From Lineus longissimus (lineage: Eukaryota; Nemertea; Pilidiophora; Heteronemertea; Lineidae): a stretch of 64,000 bases of DNA. Positions 36,665-46,997 of the stretch are shown in pieces; within the stretch, counting starts at the first letter, position 1; each line of letters opens with the position of its first letter. The position numbers were made by a program, and so were the translations under genes. The stretch lies in assembly GCF_910592395.1 (NCBI RefSeq), contig NC_088319.1:10476001-10540000 (forward strand). The letters run 5' to 3'. The notes under the pieces are model-generated. The model saw only the letters and a list, made by a program, of their open reading frames with translations, was not told the origin of the DNA and did no database searches.

Positions 36665-37691
36665 AAGGCCACTTAGGAAATCCATCTCTTTGCAGATTAC
36701 TCCTCCATTATAGCGATACTTTGTTGTAGCGTATATCCAATAAAACCTTAATTAAACAACCAACCAGCTATATTGCTACCAATAGCTTTAAACGGATGTG
36801 ACTATCATGCTATACGTCACAATATTGTCCTCAGAGTATGTACCATTGAGGGCCTAGGCAATTTTGCGAATCCTGCTGAATCTGAAGGAACTGAGAGGAA
36901 ATAGCCCTATCGTCCGGGAGCTGAGCGACTTCTATTTAACATGCAAGCTATAAATGATTTTAATTTGATGTGGGATGGTTTTTGACAGTTTTTAAGTGGC
37001 AGTGTAGTTTGAAATGACTTTTTTATGTATTCTGCCTTGATTTCCATAAAAAACAATTTAAATGTCATTTCCTATTACATATCAAAAGGAGGCTTTTAAA
37101 AACATGCTTATCTCAATCAGAGGCACCATGTTTTTATCTATAGGTAATACATTTATGGGGTCTAAATCCAACCGTTCAAGATTTAAGTGTATATTGACGC
37201 TTGTTATCCTGTACATAGCTCCATTCGTGGTCCAACGATGAAGTCATTAACAAAAATTCTAACCCCTCAATCTCCTACACCCACCACTCGAAAAACTGGG
37301 TTTCTATGGTCAAGTAGGCGTACTCTATCCCACAACACATTTTGAAAAATCATTTGTAGCTTGCATGTTAAATAAATGTCGCTTAGCTCCCGGACTATTC
37401 TGCGATTATATTAAATATATTATAAATCTTAGTAATATTCGCCACGTTTTGTCTTAACTCCACCACGGTCGATGTGGAAATGGTCGAAGAAAAAAGCAGA
37501 CCGTTTGGCCTAAATGCGTTATAAAATATCGTGGTATACTTACATGTTTGAAATATTATTAATGTTTATCATATTTTTGATATCGCTATTCTCAGACTGG
37601 TTTTAGGCTGTTTCCACCCAGTTTCCGCAGATTCCGCTTAGTCGCCGTGGAACCCACGAGCGATCTCCTTCATCGTAATCTAATTTTTAAT
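36665..37691. other. Non-coding part of unit 1, no gene seen
   Basis: About 1 kb of AT-rich sequence conserved in all units, without a supported frame. Unit 2 lacks about 50 bp here (TTTAAATGTCATTTCC region). Confidence 0.5.
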
Positions 37692-37914
37692 TCTAAAGGT
37701 GGACTATAGGCAGGAGCAGCGAGGCTAGTTTGGCCATCTTCAGGTGACTTATAAACACAGTAAGGGCCCTTGGTCATGTCAGATTCAGCACTAAATGTAT
37801 TCCTCGTACAGGCGTGAATCATTTCAACGTGCTGTGAGAGGTGAGAGACCCCTATTGGCGACTTTGTGTAACTTTATCTCGCCTGCCTAGCTACTGCAAA
37901 TAGTGTCCCTTTAA
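37692..37914. mobile_element. TTAA-type MITE, family 2 (about 223 bp), unit 1
   Basis: The left end CTAAAGGTGGACTATAGGCA and the reverse complement of the right end, TTAAAGGGACACTATTTGCA, are related terminal inverted repeats. TTAA is intact at the right end. Other copies: 45499-45720, the split copy in unit 3, 54214-54415, and a fragment at 22195-22340. A family-2 end in the opposite orientation lies at 53623-53690 (TTAAAGGGAGACTATAGGCA). Confidence 0.72.
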
Positions 37915-38684
37915 GGCCACGGTTGACAAACTGTCAAAACGGCTAATTGGACAAAAGGGAGAACGTTTAACATTAACTTACGTTTTTCCCCCTCAACTCG
38001 CAAATAAAAGAATTCAGGCCTAGCCAAATACATGGTCTATTGTCTTTAAACAAAGCCCGCTCGCAAATAGGCCTAAATTCGTATTTGTTCTACTGTCTTC
38101 TCAAAGGGCGAATCTCAGTACCATCCAACCCGCGAAATGGCTTTCATGGGGCTCGATAAAGAAATCGTTTGACATGGCCGTTCGTTGGAAAGCTGTCGAT
38201 CACCGCTTTTCTAATGACAGCGTGTGGAAGATCGATGGCAGCACGGACCTACAGGCTGACAGGTCCGTGATTGCAGGGGAGTATTATTTCTCGAAATTGC
38301 GTCAATAGAAAATGAAGTCTGATCACATGCATATATGTGCCTCATTATATCACTTCATACGTAAATTGTTTGGCATTTTGTGCGAAAACTAAAAAAAGGG
38401 TTTGATGGTCATTGATGGTTTATTTCGTTGTCACTGTAGATTTTCCATTTGTTGTCGCCACATGCCTGTATTTCAATGTCGCACAGGATTTTCGTATTGT
38501 CAATGTCAAGTCTCATTCGGTGTTCTTCCTCACTTTGCTCCTCTGCATTTGAATCCTTTTTCTCACCAAGGCGGATTGGCATGATAACGTGACCGGGTCA
38601 GAACCCCCCATTTCACCCTATACCAATCCCAAATAACAAGAAGCATGTTGAGTCAACAAGACAGGCCGTTTACGGAGTTTGACG
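37915..38684. other. Non-coding part of unit 1
   Basis: Contains ATTTCTCGAAATTGCGTCAA and other blocks conserved in all units. A short frame at 38402-38584 is kept in unit 2 but has no recognisable content. No gene called. Confidence 0.4.
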
Positions 38685-38948
38685 TCACGCCAGGGACTTA
38701 CAACTTGTGGGATTCAAGGCCACGCCAGAGGTTGCGCCTGTCATGCATTCACCATGGAACCCAATATGAGAACCATGATGCCTCGATTTGCTTTTTTTAT
38801 CACATATTTCAGTGACGCAGTGTACGTCTTTTGGTAACCCCACCCCAAACCGGATCCGTTCAGAGTAAAATGGGAGACCAGACTCGGCCAGCACTATCAC
38901 ACCTTGCCAACCATGGTAAAGAATGCAGATCCAATCGGTAGTCGCCAT
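38685..38948 (-). CDS. Small conserved frame of unknown function, unit 1 (87 codons)
   Basis: ATG to TAA on the minus strand, reading MATTDWICILYHGWQGVIVL at the start. The same frame is intact in unit 2 (46492-46755, same protein) and in unit 3 (57356 on, different 5' end). In the shared part the two base changes I found between units 1 and 3 (CAT/CAC and TCT/TCC in the HHGSH segment) are both synonymous. The frame begins inside the 17-bp minisatellite, which makes the start doubtful. I recognise no domain. It may be an exon or chance. Confidence 0.25.
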   Translation of the reverse strand: MATTDWICILYHGWQGVIVLAESGLPFYSERIRFGVGLPKDVHCVTEICDKKSKSRHHGSHIGFHGECMTGATSGVALNPTSCKSLA

Positions 38949-39190
38949 TAATCGGTAGACGTCATTAATCGATAGTCGCCATTAATCGGTAGTCGCCATT
39001 AATCAGTAGTCACCATTATCGGTAGTGGACATTAATCGTTGGTCACCATTATCGGTAGTGGACATTAATCGGTAGTCGTCCTTATCGGTAGATGTCATCA
39101 ATCGGTTGTCGCCATTAATCGGTAGTCGTCCTTATCGGTAATGATGCTGTCATTGTCGATAGGTGTCATTATCGGTTAGTCATAATCGGT
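38931..39190. repeat. 17-18-bp minisatellite, unit 1
   Basis: About 14 imperfect copies of ATTAATCGGTAGTCGCC and variants (ATTATCGGTAGTGGAC, CTTATCGGTAGTCGTC). Present in units 2 and 3 with small copy differences. Confidence 0.9.
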
Positions 39191-40594
39191 TACAAGAATC
39201 TGAAACTAAAAGAAATCTAGTAAAGAAAGGTGGTACAGTTGAGCTCTATCATGTATGTGTGCATTACAACCATTTACCCCATGTGTTTGATCTTCTCCTT
39301 GCCCTTACATGCTCAAATGATACAAGGAATTTCTATATACGATGTATTCTACAAAGTGATGTGACTTGCCGAAGGTCACAATCAATGTGGTGGTCTGCAT
39401 GCGATGATATCGAACTTTAAACCATAAAACGCAAGGGGTATTTGCAAGCATGTCATAGAACTTTTTGATTGGCTAAGTCGCATGATTGCTCGGCAATCAT
39501 TAAAGCTGAACTGAACTGGAGCATATCTGTGTCAATGCAATACCTGTAAAGACTTTTAGCTTTTCTCACTGCCTCTGGTTCCGAGGATACAAATGGTTCC
39601 TCCAGGAACTGGCGCACGTCCGCTTTTACCTTGAATGGAGAAAAAAGTGGTTAGAATAAGAAAAATAGCCCACGGTGATTCAATTTGTGGCGATTACTGT
39701 GTGTCCTTTAACTGAAAGCGCAACCCCTGGTTGTGGCAAGCACCCCCTCCACCCCGACGGACGCCCCCTCTAAACCCCCAAACCCGTAAATTTTCAACCC
39801 ACAGCAAACATGTCAGGAGAACACTATAAACTTGTAGGGTGTAACAATGCATTGATTTCAGATTTCGAAAGAGGCAATTGACTACTTTTTCCAGCTGAAA
39901 TTTCAAATATGCAATACCTGTCTTCCTAAGGCCCAGAAACTCGAAGAGCGGGAGGAATCATCGGGTATGGGATTGTGTAACTTCCATCGACCGCACGCGT
40001 ATTATTTTAAGTCCTGACATGGATCGATCGTCCGGTCCTTATTTTCAAGTATTCTCGCGGCCGAGATTATGCAGCCCTCTGTTTCAGATTCTTGTTTTTA
40101 AGTGGCTGAAAGAAAGGAATTATTGCATCAGACTGAAGGATTGTTATTCTAGAACATGGGAGACATGAGCCCAAATCTGAGAAAACACGATACAGTAACA
40201 TACTGTTTTTTGAACGAGTGGACTTCTCATCATGCTGGTGATTGGATGAGTCAACATTTTCTTTGACACAGTGAGCGAGAGAGGTATCCTTCCTAAGGGT
40301 GGTGGAGGGGGAGGCAGTTTTCATTGGTTTAGGCCCTACTGAAGATAGTATTTCGATATATGGGTTTATCATCGATTTTTTTCTTTGGGGTGGAAGGGGG
40401 ATTTTCGTACAAAAATTGTGGGAGGGGTGTAATCCTTTACTGGTTTAGCCCTCTTCAAGCTGTCCTCCCGTATCGGGCAGTGGACACCTCCAATTCCATG
40501 TTTACACCTCCACTTCCCCTTTCGCCGAGCTTCCCACCTTTTACTCACCATATATCGCCACGGCACCACCCCTCACACCCCAATCCCCACCGAT
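39191..40594. other. Unit 1 region between minisatellite and the MGC gene
   Basis: Plus-strand frame 39163-39420 (starting GTG, 85 codons) is open in all three units. Minus-strand frame 40067-40372 (ATG, 101 codons) is open in units 1 and 2, but its 5' part is shifted by a 2-bp loss in unit 3. The minus-strand frame at 39694-39906 is broken in unit 2. None has a recognisable domain. No clear poly(A) hexamer for the MGC gene was found in the 250 bp after its stop. Confidence 0.35.
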
Positions 40595-41362
40595 TTAACA
40601 ATCGGAGAGGCCATCGACGTCGAAGTCCTCCACGTCCATCACGACAATGTCATCAGCTGCTTTGCTGTAAATCTTCAGATGGCTTCTGATGATCGTAGCT
40701 TCAGATCGCCTCTCAAATAACATGACCTTCCGTGGTCCCTTTGCAGCGGATGGGCGCGCCCTTCTCGGAGTTGGTCGGACTGCAGTAGAAACCGGGGAGC
40801 TCTCTCTCTCTGGCTCAGTTGTAACTTCAACAACTTGGCGTTTTGGCTCATTTGGTAGAAAAATAGTCTCCAATTCAAGATCTATTGCATCCATATCTTC
40901 GTGCGTTTGTGTCGAGCCCAGGTATTTATCTGAGGGTCCGGGATTTACCTCCTTCCCGTATACCAAGTAGTCGTATGGCCGATGTGGTGGGCGGGTGCCC
41001 CGTGCTGCGCTTGGCCTGGCACGTTTAAGTGGAGGCAGCTTTGCGGGCCTGAGGTCGCATGGTGTCACATGATGTTCCACCGCCTCCTGGACTTCGATTG
41101 TGTATGTTGTGTTGCTGATACTAGCAAATGGGGTTGGTCCTCTGATAGGCAATCCGTCCGAGTCGTCGCTCATATGAGACATGACCGAGCAGGTTGACCG
41201 AGTTGAACGGCCTCCAGCGCGGGATTTGCACCGTCGCTCAAACTCCTCGTCGAGAGCATTTTCGGTTCGTTTTTCCTCTCCACTTGAGCAAGAATCCTTG
41301 CTCCTCCTGAACCCTCTCCTCTGCTCCTTAAAAGGTTTGACTTTCGTTTGCTTACAACCCAT
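40595..41362 (-). CDS. Orphan lipid-anchor-type protein MGCKQTK, unit 1 (255 aa)
   Basis: Single-exon frame of 255 residues. The start is the ATG at 41362, because it is the first ATG in the frame and has good context (ATTATGG). MGCKQTK fits the N-myristoylation consensus (G2, T6, K7) with a neighbouring palmitoylatable C3, so membrane-inner-leaflet location is predicted. A basic head (KEQRRGFRRSK, 12-22) follows, then a Ser-rich acidic stretch. KRARPSAARG at 113-122 and RRARPSAAKG at 200-209 are an internal repeat and possible nuclear signals. EVNPGP at 138-143 resembles a decayed 2A motif. The C-terminus is acidic (237-254). No known domain is seen. The frame is intact in units 1-3. Between units 1 and 2 I count seven base changes, five altering residues (P101S, A107E, L148R, T151A, R175C), so constraint is not proven. 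Upstream CREs suggest cAMP/CREB-type control. Probably a real gene, function unknown. Confidence 0.65.
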   Translation of the reverse strand: MGCKQTKVKPFKEQRRGFRRSKDSCSSGEEKRTENALDEEFERRCKSRAGGRSTRSTCSVMSHMSDDSDGLPIRGPTPFASISNTTYTIEVQEAVEHHVTPCDLRPAKLPPLKRARPSAARGTRPPHRPYDYLVYGKEVNPGPSDKYLGSTQTHEDMDAIDLELETIFLPNEPKRQVVEVTTEPERESSPVSTAVRPTPRRARPSAAKGPRKVMLFERRSEATIIRSHLKIYSKAADDIVVMDVEDFDVDGLSDC

Positions 41363-41462
41363 AATTACAAGATAATAAGCGCGCAAGATGAAAAAGACTT
41401 TGTTTCGCGAGAAACTCGGATTATTTTCTGCCTTGGCAACGTCACTACGTCGCAACTCTTGA

Positions 41463-41513
41463 TGACGTCACAGGATGGGACGGCAGGGAACCCTGGGAGG
41501 CGTGATGACGTCA
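41463..41513 (-). promoter_or_regulatory. Two CRE palindromes upstream of the MGC gene, unit 1
   Basis: TGACGTCA occurs at 41463-41470 and 41506-41513, about 100 and 145 bp before the ATG, with a TGACGTT half-type site at about 41534-41540. Both full sites are kept in units 2 and 3. TGACGTCA is the consensus CREB/ATF site. No TATA box is evident. Confidence 0.6.
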
Positions 41514-41545
41514 TTTTACTGTGTCTGAGTCGATGACGTTGTGCG

Positions 41546-42243
41546 TCAGGTCTCATTAGGGAGTTTTTTTTGTTATTCATGCGCGGCCAAGCCCTAACCG
41601 TAGTTCCTAAAATCATTGATTTCTCGGTCCTTACAGTATGTCAGCGTTGATTCAGCAGTTGTTTTGGCAAAGACATGTTTTTTTGGAGTTTCTGAAACCT
41701 ATAGCGCTACTCAATAGGCGACTAACAAGAAACTACGCATTTATACTGTTGTTGCCGACGTATGTGTACACTGAACTTGGGATGTGCGTCGGCCCCGTGT
41801 TGAAATGCCGTCCAGTGCCAGTTGGTGCGTTTTTCGCTGATTTGTGCAAAATTCAACATATCTCAAAAGTTCAATGGTTGACCCTCGATTTTTTTTTGAT
41901 TTTTGTGTAGCGTAAGCAACAGTCTTTCATGGGAGAATGGTCTCTGTAAGAATTATTCAGGAAGAAATGTATAATATTTGGGGTTTTTCGTGATTGTCCG
42001 GCCCAATTGGCAATATTGCCATTTGGGATGGTGAACATAGCTAGGAGCAAATGCGACGCATAAAATGCCCGATTTAACATCCTGCAGAATCAGGGGAATC
42101 GGGCGTTTCCAGTGATATACGACACAAATGGGTTGTCCTCATGCATTCACTTTGGAAACGCATCTTAAAATAGATGTTACGCCCTGTTAATGGGGCACGT
42201 CATCATCGCGTACATTTGGGAAAAACTCCCTAACGAGACCTCA
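41546..42243. mobile_element. Non-autonomous DNA transposon, 692 bp (41549-42240), TCA duplication, only in unit 1
   Basis: Ends GGTCTCATTAGGGAGTTTTT and its complement with one mismatch, flanked by TCA at 41546-41548 and 42241-42243. Units 2 and 3 preserve sequence without the element: unit 2 reads GCGTCAGTAAATG at 49344. This fixes both the boundaries and a 3-bp target duplication (TCAG as a 4-bp duplication is the alternative reading). A 90-codon plus frame at 41638 is unrecognised. A 3-bp duplication suggests a PIF/Harbinger-type mobiliser, but the duplication is not TWA, so the superfamily is open. Confidence 0.85.
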
Positions 42244-42544
42244 GTAAATGAAAAAGTTGGCATTATGTTATTCAAAGTCTATTTCACAGACCCAGTGAAT
42301 TCAAATTCAGCATCAGTTTTGTCAGTACGGAGATAGTGTTTTCCATATTTTCAAATTCTAGTTTTGACAGGGGCGTACAGAGTTTGACGATGGATACTTG
42401 TTAGATGCGAGGCTCTTGTGAATGGGTCCTGATTTTTCTCGAGACTGGGGTGGGAGATAAATCTGTTCAAGCCGTTAATAGGTATCGTTATCCTACAGGA
42501 AACCTACAGGGAAACGCTCATAAAAATTGGGAGGTTGCGCATCA

Positions 42545-42770
42545 TTAAAGGCTTACGCCGTTGGTCTACTCTGGTGGTCGTTTCTATGACAAACGCCACT
42601 GCCGTTGGCACCAGAGAAAAGTTACCGTTTTCGACAGATTTGCGAAACAATACACCAACCTTGTGGTATATTCTCATTCAGTATAAAGATAACACGCAGC
42701 GATCTGAAAAGATCATTTTCACGCACCAATTGTATACAAATAACACGCGAGCATGCATGCAAGTATGATG
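42545..42770. repeat. Family-1-like MITE relic, unit 1
   Basis: TTAAAGGCTTACGCCGTTGG followed by CTGGTGGTC resembles the 5' end of the TTAA family 1. The 3' end is not recognisable. The same relic is at 49655 (unit 2) and 60559 (unit 3). Confidence 0.45.
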
Positions 42771-43391
42771 CATTATGACTGACTATTGGCGTCGCCTGGG
42801 TTTAGAAATAGGAAGTAGATTTAGTTGGACCAACAGTAAATGTTGGTAAACTACATGTACCTGCATACACTGCTTTCGCCACCGCCCACTTAGGCAAGCG
42901 ACTTCTAGTGTCGAGAACGATGAATCTCCGCTAAAGGTAGTCGCTTGGAATTGGCTAACCGCGTGCTTGGAAAGCTCACCAGTGATATTTCAAATTCCGG
43001 ATCGGACCATTGGATAAAGGCCTCTTCACACTTGTGCTTCAGATTCACGGATCACTCCTCACTTTTCCCCTTTCTGACCCGTAAATCGTTCCGAATTGAG
43101 ATCCCCGTAAGCCAATTCCAGTTATACTGCTTCGAACGATTGGACTCTGTTCGTATTGTTTAAGGCCGGGTTTTAGCCCTGAATCATGAACAAACTTGTT
43201 AAGAGAAGGTAACTAGCCTAGTCCATGGATAACATCTCGATGCCGCCTGTTGATGATCGAAGGCTCAAAATCTCAGCACGACATTTAATACGTCATTGAC
43301 AAGCTGCCCGCTCAACAATGATGATACTGTATAAGCATTGCTTCACTTAGCTGTAGTTAACCGCCAAGGATAGCTTTCCCTCTCTAGCAAC
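42771..43391. other. Distal part of unit 1, no gene seen
   Basis: Conserved in units 2 and 3. The short frame at 42945-43163 is not recognised. Confidence 0.45.
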
Positions 43392-43922
43392 TCTTTGATG
43401 ATGCCAAGTAAAGCAATGGTGTTTCAGTCTTTGATGATAATAAATAAGGCAATGGCCTGTTTTCGATATTTGATGATGCCAAGGAAAGCAATGGCATCTT
43501 TCTGTATTTGATGATGCCAAGTAAAGCAATAGCGTTTCAGTCTTTGATGATGATAAATAAGGCAATGGCCTGTTTTCGATCTTTGATGATGCCAAGTAAA
43601 GCAATGGCGTTTCGGTCTTTGATGATGATAAATAAGGCAATGGCCTGTTTTCGATTTTTGATGATGCCAACGAAAGCAATGGCATCTTTCTGTCTTTGAT
43701 GATGCCACGTAAAGGAATGGCATGTTTTCGATCTTTGATGATACCAAGGAAAGCAATGGCATGCTTTCTGTCTTTTATGATATATATTACAGCGGTTAGG
43801 TTTCATATTTTTTATGCTGCCTAGTAAAGCAGTGACTTGTTTTCGGTCTTTCATAATGCAAAGTAAAGCGGTGGCTTGTTTTCGGTCTTTCACAATGCAA
43901 AGTAAAGCGGTGGCTTGTTTAA
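43392..43922. repeat. 39-bp minisatellite at the start of unit 2
   Basis: Same repeat as at 35453, with fewer 39-bp copies and more of the short variant. It starts directly after CTCTAGCAACT, the last unique bases of the preceding unit, so this is the duplication junction. Confidence 0.92.
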
Positions 43923-43990
43923 TCCACAGATCTGCTTTCTTGCGATAAACTGTGTTCCGAGTTACATTTGCTGAGTACTGTTACGTTGAA

Positions 43991-44049
43991 GTTAGCATAC
44001 GCTGGATAAGCATTCGATGCTAAGTACCGCTTGTCTGGCGTAAGCTAAC
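43991..44049 (+). ncRNA. Candidate stem-loop RNA, unit 2
   Basis: Same 59 bases as in unit 1, including the loop. See the unit 1 entry for pairing. Confidence 0.4.
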
Positions 44050-44319
44050 CGTTGCGAATGCTCGCTTCCGTGATAACGGTCCGGTACATAACCTCAACAA
44101 CAATTTCTACCTACCAACAATGTATTACATTAACTGTTGGTGCTCTAGAGAGTACGCTTTATATTAGTGTTCATTGTGTTTCCTTATGGGTTAGGTACAT
44201 GGTAAATCGAAATTAACATAGTATCATGGTTATTGTTGTCGAAAGCGCTGGGCTGGTTAGAAAAACAAACGGCCCCACTGGTGAAAGACGCGAATGTCAG
44301 TGGTTAGGGAAAGTGTTGC

Positions 44320-44520
44320 CTTAGCCAGCTCTTCTGCACTGGCAATCCTGCGAATGGATCAGAAGCTTCATCATCACGCTTACATTTAAAGTTTTAAACG
44401 TCTTAAACTATCAATTAAAACGTTAGCCAGGTATTCTGCGTTGGCAGAGACTGCGAGTGGATCCGAAGTTTCATCCTCACGCCGCATTTAAAGTTTTAAA
44501 CTTCTTAAACTATCAATTTA
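44320..44520. repeat. 96-bp tandem duplication, unit 2
   Basis: Same pair as at 36468-36664. One copy has AAACGTCTTAAAC instead of AAACTTCTTAAAC. Confidence 0.85.
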
Positions 44521-45498
44521 AAAGGCCACTTGGGAAATCAATCTCTTTGCAGATTACTCCTCCCTTATAGCGATACTTTGTTGTAGCGTATATCCAATAA
44601 AACCTTAATTAAACAACCAACCAGCTATGTTGCTACCAATAGCTTTAAACGGATGTGACTATCATGCTATACGTCACAATATTTGTCCTCAGAGTATGTA
44701 CCATTGAGGGCCTGGGCAATTTTGCGAAACCTGCTGAATCTGAAGGAACTGAGCGGAAATAGCCCTATCGTCCGGGAGCTGAGCGACTTTTATTTAACAT
44801 GCAAGCTATAAATGATTTTAATTTGATGTGGGATGGTTTTTGACAGTTTTTAAGTGGCAGTGTGGTTTGAAATGACTTTTTTATGTATTCTGCCTTGATT
44901 TCCATAAAAACATGCTGATCTCAATCAGAGGCACCATGTTTTTATCTATAGGTAATACATTTATGGGGTCTAAATCCAACCGTTCAAGATTTATGTGTAT
45001 ATTGACGCTTGTTATCCTGTACATAGCTTCATTCGTGGTCCAATGATAGTCATTAACAAAACTTCTAACCCCTCAATCTCCTACACCCACCACTCGAAAA
45101 ACTGGGTTTCTATGGTCAAGTAGGCGTACTCTATCCCACAACACATTTTGAAAAATCATTTGTAGCTTGCATGTTAAATAAATGTCGCTTAGCTCCCGGA
45201 CTATTCTGCGATTATATTAAATATATTATAAATCTTAGTAATATTCGCCACGTTTTGTCTTAACTCCACCACGGTCGATGTGGAAATGGTCGAAGAAAAA
45301 AGCAGACCGTTTGGCCTAAATGCGTTATAAAATATCGTGGTATACTTACATGTTTGAAATATTATTAATGTTTATCATATTTTTGATATCGCTATTCTCA
45401 TACTGGTTTTAGGCTGTTTCCACCCAGTTTCCGCAGATTCCGCTTAGTCGCCGTGGAACCCACGAGCGATCTCCTTCATCGTAATCTAATTTTTAATT
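44521..45498. other. Non-coding part of unit 2, no gene seen
   Basis: Counterpart of 36665-37691 with the short deletion near 44908. Confidence 0.5.
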
Positions 45499-45720
45499 CT
45501 AAAGGTGGACTATAGGCAGGAGCAGCGAGGCTAGTTTGGCCATCTTCGGGTGACTTATAAACACAGTAAGGGCCCTTGGTCATGTCAGATTAAGCACTAA
45601 ATGTATTCCTCGTACAGGCGTGAATCATTTCAACGTGCTGTGAGAGGTGAGAGACCCCTATTGGCGACTTTGTGTAACTTTATCTCGCCTGCCTAGCTAC
45701 TGCAAATAGTGTCCCTTTAA
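45499..45720. mobile_element. TTAA-type MITE, family 2, unit 2
   Basis: Same element and position as 37692-37914, so it was present before the unit duplicated. Confidence 0.72.
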
Positions 45721-46491
45721 GGCCACGGTTGACAAACTGTCAAAACGGCTAATTGGACAAAAGGGAGAACGTTTAACATTAACTTACGTTTTTTCCCCCT
45801 CAACTCGCAAATAAAAGAATTCAGGCCTAGCCAAATACATGGTCTATTGTCTTTAAACAAAGCCCGCTCGCAAATAGGCCTAAATTCGTATTTGTTTTAC
45901 TGTCTTCTCAAAGGGCGAATCTCAATAACATCCAACCCGCGAAATGGCTTTCATGGGGCTCGATAAAGAAATCGTTTGACATGGCCGTTCGTTGGAAAGC
46001 TGTCGATCACCGCTTTTCTAATGACAGCGTGTGGAAGATCGATGGCAGCACGGACCTACAGGCTGACAGGTCCGTGATTGCAGGGGAGTATTATTTCTCG
46101 AAATTGCGTCAATAGAAAATGAAGTCTGATCACATGCATATATGTGCCTCATTATATCACTTCATACGTAAATTGTTTGGCATTTTGTGCGAAAACTAAA
46201 AAAAGGGTTTGATGGTCATTGATGGTTTATTTCGTTGTCACTGTAGATTTTCCATTTGTTGTCGCCACATGCCTGTATTTCAATGTCGCACAGGATTTTC
46301 GTATTGTCAATGTCAAGTCTCATTCGGTGTTCTTCCTCACTTTGCTCCTCTGCATTTGAATCCTTTTTCTCACCAAGGCGGTTTAGCATGATAACGTGAC
46401 CGGGTCAGAACCCCCCATTTCACCCTATACCAATCCCAAATAACAAGAAGCATGTTGAGTCAACAGGACAGGCCGTTTACGGAGTTTGACG
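45721..46491. other. Non-coding part of unit 2
   Basis: Counterpart of 37915-38684. No gene seen. Confidence 0.45.
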
Positions 46492-46755
46492 TCACGCCAG
46501 GGACTTACAACTTGTGGGATTCAAGGCCACGCCAGAGGTTGCGCCTGTCATGCATTCACCATGGAACCCAATATGAGAACCATGATGCCTCGATTTGCTT
46601 TTTTTATCACATATTTCAGTGACGCAGTGTACGTCTTTTGGTAACCCCACCCCAAACCGGATCCGTTCAGAGTAAAATGGGAGACCAGACTCGGCCAGCA
46701 CTATCACACCTTGCCAACCATGGTAAAGAATGCAGATCCAATCGGTAGTCGCCAT
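46492..46755 (-). CDS. Small conserved frame, unit 2 (87 codons)
   Basis: Protein identical to that of 38685-38948. Unrecognised, and the start overlaps the 17-bp minisatellite. Confidence 0.25.
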   Translation of the reverse strand: MATTDWICILYHGWQGVIVLAESGLPFYSERIRFGVGLPKDVHCVTEICDKKSKSRHHGSHIGFHGECMTGATSGVALNPTSCKSLA

Positions 46756-46997
46756 TAATCGGTAGACGTCATTAATCGATAGTCGCCATTAATCGGTAGT
46801 CGCCATTAATCAGTAGTCACCATTATCGGTAGTGGACATTAATCGTTGGTCACCATTATCGGTAGTGGACATTAATCGGTAGTCGTCCTTATCGGTAGTT
46901 GTCATCAATCGGTTGTCGCCATTAATCGGTAGTCGTCCTTATCGGTAATGATGCTGTCATTGTCGATAGGTGTCATTATCGGTTAGTCATAATCGGT
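46738..46997. repeat. 17-18-bp minisatellite, unit 2
   Basis: Nearly identical to 38931-39190. Confidence 0.9.

Larger units (their letters stand above)
35453..43391. repeat. Tandem array unit 1 (about 7.9 kb)
   Basis: First of four head-to-tail units. The landmark ACAGCGG after the minisatellite is at 35971, 43789, 50899 and 61907, giving periods of 7818, 7110 and 11008 bp. Sequence left of 35453 does not match the sequence left of the later minisatellites, so the array begins inside the minisatellite. Unit 1 differs from unit 2 mainly by a 692-bp transposon (41549-42240) and about 50 bp near 37050-37100 that unit 2 lacks. Divergence between units is a few per cent by eye. Confidence 0.95.

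Noticed and set aside
38931-39190. Possible CRISPR array
   Set aside because: The short direct repeats are 17-18 bp with no unique spacers, in an animal genome. It is a minisatellite.
41363-41455. 31-residue N-terminal extension of the MGC protein
   Set aside because: It would begin with TTG. The first ATG in frame is at 41362, has good context and gives the acylation motif.
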